From: JAFNGF01 sp964567045
GTDB taxonomy: Bacteria > Planctomycetota > Phycisphaerae > Sedimentisphaerales > Anaerobacaceae
DNA: 31,336 bases
Assembly: GCA_964567045.1 (NCBI GenBank)
Contig: CAZMLE010000049.1
Span: 1-31,336, forward strand
Reading direction: 5' to 3'
Shown here: piece by piece, positions 29,128 to 31,336 of the stretch
Position numbering within the stretch: position 1 is the stretch's first letter
Layout: every line of letters starts with the position of its first letter
The notes under the pieces: model-generated
The model's database searches: none
What the model was told of the DNA's origin: nothing
What the model saw: the letters and a program-made list of their open reading frames with translations, nothing else
Translations under genes and position numbers: made by a program

Positions 29128-29721
29128 TCACTTGCCTTTTCGAAATTGCCTTAGCGAGCTTAGATTGAGCCAATTCTTTTTGACAGGAAATACTCCCTTT
29201 TCGACATGGCGGACTTCTTCTATCGAGTAAAATGCCTGCGGATTAAATTTTTTAATCAGATCCACGACACTTTGCACCTCCCGGTGTGGCACGATTGTGA
29301 AAACTACCCGCACTTCGCCGCTGGCTCCGTGCCCCTCAATACTGGTGACGCCATAGTTTTCCGATCTGAGACACTCCACCAGCGGGCCCGCATCTTTTTT
29401 GGTGATAACCCTTATCAGCACCAACCCTAAGGATAGCTTCTCAGCTATGTACATGCCCACGTAATTGCCCATTGCGAAGCCGCCTGCATAGGCGATGTAA
29501 CAGACAGGATTGGATAGATTCTTCATAATCTGGCCAATAGCTAAAAGCCAAATGAGGACCTCAAAAAAGCCTACCAAAGGGGCAAGATATTTGAATCCTC
29601 TGGATACAAATATCAGTCGTACCGTGCCTATGCTGACGTCCGCAATCCTGGCGAGAAATATCAGAAACGGCAGGAGAACCCACGCACAGCCAATTGAGCT
29701 AAAAAGCAACATGTTATCCAT
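29128..29721 (-). CDS. DUF2179/DUF5698 membrane protein (UPF0316-like)
   Basis: This 197-residue inner-membrane protein has three N-terminal hydrophobic segments (about 10-25, 45-66, 72-92) with the family-typical RIADVSIGTVRLIFVSRG, LIWLLAIGQI and AYAGGFAMGNYVGMYIAEKL. A cytoplasmic DUF2179 domain (about 100-165) follows with VLIRVITKKDAGPLVECLRS and GEVRVVFTIVPHREVQSV. The domain resembles those in YitT-type proteins and may bind a small ligand. The family's role is not established. The gene follows the TrkA-C protein after 37 bases on the same strand, so the two may be co-transcribed. Confidence 0.87.
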   Translation of the reverse strand: MDNMLLFSSIGCAWVLLPFLIFLARIADVSIGTVRLIFVSRGFKYLAPLVGFFEVLIWLLAIGQIMKNLSNPVCYIAYAGGFAMGNYVGMYIAEKLSLGLVLIRVITKKDAGPLVECLRSENYGVTSIEGHGASGEVRVVFTIVPHREVQSVVDLIKKFNPQAFYSIEEVRHVEKGVFPVKKNWLNLSSLRQFRKGK

Positions 29722-29758
29722 GCTGATCTTTCCCAGCGAACCTACTGCGCAGCTACCA

Positions 29759-30478
29759 TCAAGGATTCATACATACCCTATTGCGAATGTTTTCCAGTTT
29801 TCCGAAACATATTAGCTCATCGCCTAGAACGATTTTCGTATCGGCTGTGGGATTGGGCATCGTTTCGGCGCCTCTGACTATTGCCAGCACTGTAATATCA
29901 TGCCTTCTCAGTTCCGACTGCGAAAGTGTCTTGTCCAACACGGGACTGCCCGCGCAAGCAGCAACTCTCGAAACGCCATAGCCGCCAGTCGCCAGCAGAA
30001 GCTCTTCAAAAGATACTTTTTTGAAGATATCCTTTTTGATAATCTTCTTTCGCAGGAAGTTTGTGAGCTTTCTTGCCAGCTTTTCATGTGTGAAAACCCT
30101 GTATATTGTATAAACGGCGATGACAATAATGGCCAGATTGATCCATATCCCCATAGAGGGCGAGACGGCAAACGGCAGAAAGGATTTCGACAACTTGGAG
30201 ATTATGGTTTCTTGAGGAACAAACGAGCTGGCCAGCGTTGCGATCATGATAACCAAACCTGCATTGCCCAAGACCATGAGAGCAGAAGCAATCCGCCGTC
30301 TTTGTTTATTGCCGGTAATCAACTCTGCCTCCTTTGTCGTGAATCCCGTCCCCGAAAAGCAGGATAACGCCTGGAATTTTGCCAGAGACCACTCAAGGCC
30401 CGTCAACTGAAACGCAATTGCCCCGATTCTGACTACGATGAATGATACAGTCAGCGTCAAAATGAACAAAATCAGCAT
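29759..30478 (-). CDS. Membrane protein with C-terminal TrkA-C (RCK_C) domain
   Basis: The protein has 239 residues. Hydrophobic segments are seen at about 1-22, 66-86 and 108-130, with CFSGTGFTTKEAE in the first loop recalling, weakly, the pore loop of potassium transporters. The C-terminal part (about 155-235) matches TrkA-C: SPVLDKTLSQSELRRHDITV, VLAIVRG, PNPTADTKIVLGDELICFG. TrkA-C domains bind nucleotides such as cyclic di-AMP or other small effectors and gate ion transport. It may be a regulated cation transporter or its accessory. AAGGA stands about eight bases before the ATG. Confidence 0.83.
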   Translation of the reverse strand: MLILFILTLTVSFIVVRIGAIAFQLTGLEWSLAKFQALSCFSGTGFTTKEAELITGNKQRRRIASALMVLGNAGLVIMIATLASSFVPQETIISKLSKSFLPFAVSPSMGIWINLAIIVIAVYTIYRVFTHEKLARKLTNFLRKKIIKKDIFKKVSFEELLLATGGYGVSRVAACAGSPVLDKTLSQSELRRHDITVLAIVRGAETMPNPTADTKIVLGDELICFGKLENIRNRVCMNP

Positions 30479-30571
30479 AGTGTTTTTCCTTAAGCTGCCG
30501 TTCCGGCAATAGCCTGCGATCTCAAAACCACTTCTTTCTAATATGAGCCATCTGTCTTACATACATGCTGG

Positions 30572-30820
30572 CTAAAAATTCCAGCCCGCGCCTAAAATAT
30601 ATTTCACACCTGTCCTCTTTGCGCCCTGAGCCGGCGTAGCGTCATAATCGAAAATCACCTTGAAATTCGTGAACATGTTCTTGGTGATCGAGCCTCGCAG
30701 TTCGGCGGTCGAAGTGAGATAATAATCTGAGAATTTGTCGATACTCGGATAGTACGTAAGGTCATTTATGAAGGTGGTGGCTTTGTGCAGCTTCTTGTCG
30801 AAGTGATAACCAAGCTGCAT
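30572..30820 (-). CDS. Short DUF481-like outer-membrane barrel fragment (82 aa)
   Basis: The 82 residues resemble the C-terminal third of DUF481 (YdiY-type) barrel proteins: alternating beta strands with LTYYPSIDKFSDYYLTSTAE, LRGSITKNMFTNFKVIFDYD and the terminal VKYILGAGWNF ending in phenylalanine, as barrels do. Family members are usually three times longer and exported. This one has no signal peptide, yet a good ribosome-binding site (AAAGGAG) stands before the ATG. It begins 31 bases after the radical SAM gene, leaving no room for a longer version. It is most likely a truncated remnant that kept or gained a start. Confidence 0.5.
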   Translation of the reverse strand: MQLGYHFDKKLHKATTFINDLTYYPSIDKFSDYYLTSTAELRGSITKNMFTNFKVIFDYDATPAQGAKRTGVKYILGAGWNF

Positions 30821-30851
30821 GGTACACTCCTTTCCAATTACTCTTTTCCGT

Positions 30852-31336
30852 TCAAAAAGTTAGGTACTCTCTGGCCTTTTCCAGTCTAAGTCCGGCTTGA
30901 CCGACATCTTCGATGCGCCGTATTCTTGCTGTTTTGCGCTGCTGCAAAATCCGCTTTACCGTGACTGGCCCGAGTCCCGGCACCCTTAGAAGCTCAAAGC
31001 GCGATGCCCGGTTTATATCTATCGGAAACATATCCGGATTTCGCATCGCCCATGCCTCTTTCGGATCAACGGTCAGGGGTAGATTTCCATTATTATCGAG
31101 AATAATGTCAGATTCCGCAAAGCCATATTTGCGAAACAGAAAGTCCATCTGATACAATCGATGCTCGCGCATAAAAACATCTGCCGGTTGCTCCAGGCCG
31201 GCCTGTTCACCGGCTATTGACGCATCGCCCAACCCTTTTTGATAGGCACTGAAATATACTCGGTGTATCTTCAGCCTGTCGTACAAAGCCCAAACGTACT
31301 TTACGATTTCTGCATCCGATTCGCCGGCCGCCCCCA
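30852..31336 (-). CDS. Radical SAM protein of the DNA modification/repair type, C-terminal part
   Basis: The frame is open to the right edge, so the N-terminus with the radical SAM cysteine motif is outside the window. The visible 161 residues begin GAAGESDAEIVKYVWALYDR, then RVYFSAYQKGLG, MREHRLYQMDFLFRKYGF, DPKEAWAMRNPDMFPIDINR and a helix-hairpin-helix DNA-binding motif LLRVPGLGPVTVKRIL. This matches the end of the family annotated as putative DNA modification/repair radical SAM proteins, often paired with a uracil-DNA-glycosylase-like partner. Any partner would lie beyond this window. The assignment rests on recall of the family's conserved end. Confidence 0.82.
   Translation of the reverse strand, partial: GAAGESDAEIVKYVWALYDRLKIHRVYFSAYQKGLGDASIAGEQAGLEQPADVFMREHRLYQMDFLFRKYGFAESDIILDNNGNLPLTVDPKEAWAMRNPDMFPIDINRASRFELLRVPGLGPVTVKRILQQRKTARIRRIEDVGQAGLRLEKAREYLTF

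Overview
The window looks like a piece of a Planctomycetes chromosome, most probably class Phycisphaerae. This is inferred from gene content, not from a marker-gene search. The signs are a dockerin-like C-terminus of the type DLNKDCRVDLADLAVLL, a Tat-exported formylglycine sulfatase beside sugar-catabolic genes, a BlaI/BlaR-type pair with an unusual sensor, and many GC-rich palindromic repeats, several of them read through as part of proteins.

Left part (1-9647, all minus strand): a sugar-use region. A secreted glycoside hydrolase family 2 enzyme and an FGGY kinase (xylulokinase-like) are followed by a DarT/DarG ADP-ribosylation toxin-antitoxin pair, whose toxin gene carries a one-base frameshift. 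A xylose-isomerase-family protein, a sulfatase (4-base overlap) and an acyltransferase-3 membrane protein running off the left edge come next. The toxin-antitoxin pair therefore sits between the kinase and isomerase genes.

9648-13350: a long non-coding stretch with a cruciform-like GC-rich repeat, a sigma-54-type promoter match and a sigma-70-type promoter overlapped by two dyads. It leads into a BlaI-family repressor and a 705-residue BlaR1-type M56 metallopeptidase. The outer part of that protein is five PD40 propeller repeats plus a dockerin-like tail. A strong hairpin, a threefold tandem repeat and a tRNA-Asp (GTC) with its own promoter follow.

13351-20707 (minus): a STAS-domain protein and an ACT-domain protein, then a complete oligopeptide/dipeptide ABC transporter in the order oppA-oppB-oppC-oppD-oppF. 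This operon is riddled with palindromic repeats. A 50-bp family is translated in frame inside oppF (twice), oppC and oppA, and another copy forms the oppC-oppD junction, where the ribosome-binding site and start of oppD are duplicated. A second GC-hairpin family is translated inside oppF and xylB.

20815-25861: a secreted alpha-helical protein of unknown function, a DUF547 lipoprotein with a Pro/Glu/Asn-rich stalk, S-adenosylmethionine synthetase (metK), a MazEF-type toxin-antitoxin pair and the remnant of an ECF sigma factor gene.

25862-31336 (minus): an operon of a small unknown protein, a PQQ-type beta-propeller protein and purH. It is followed by a DUF2179/DUF5698 membrane protein, a membrane protein with a TrkA-C domain, a short DUF481-like fragment and the C-terminal part of a radical SAM protein of the DNA modification/repair type, cut by the right edge.

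The observations I rate highest are the M56-PD40-dockerin sensor fusion with its predicted autoregulatory operator, the protein-coding palindromic repeats (especially at the oppC-oppD junction), and the frameshifted darT beside an intact darG.
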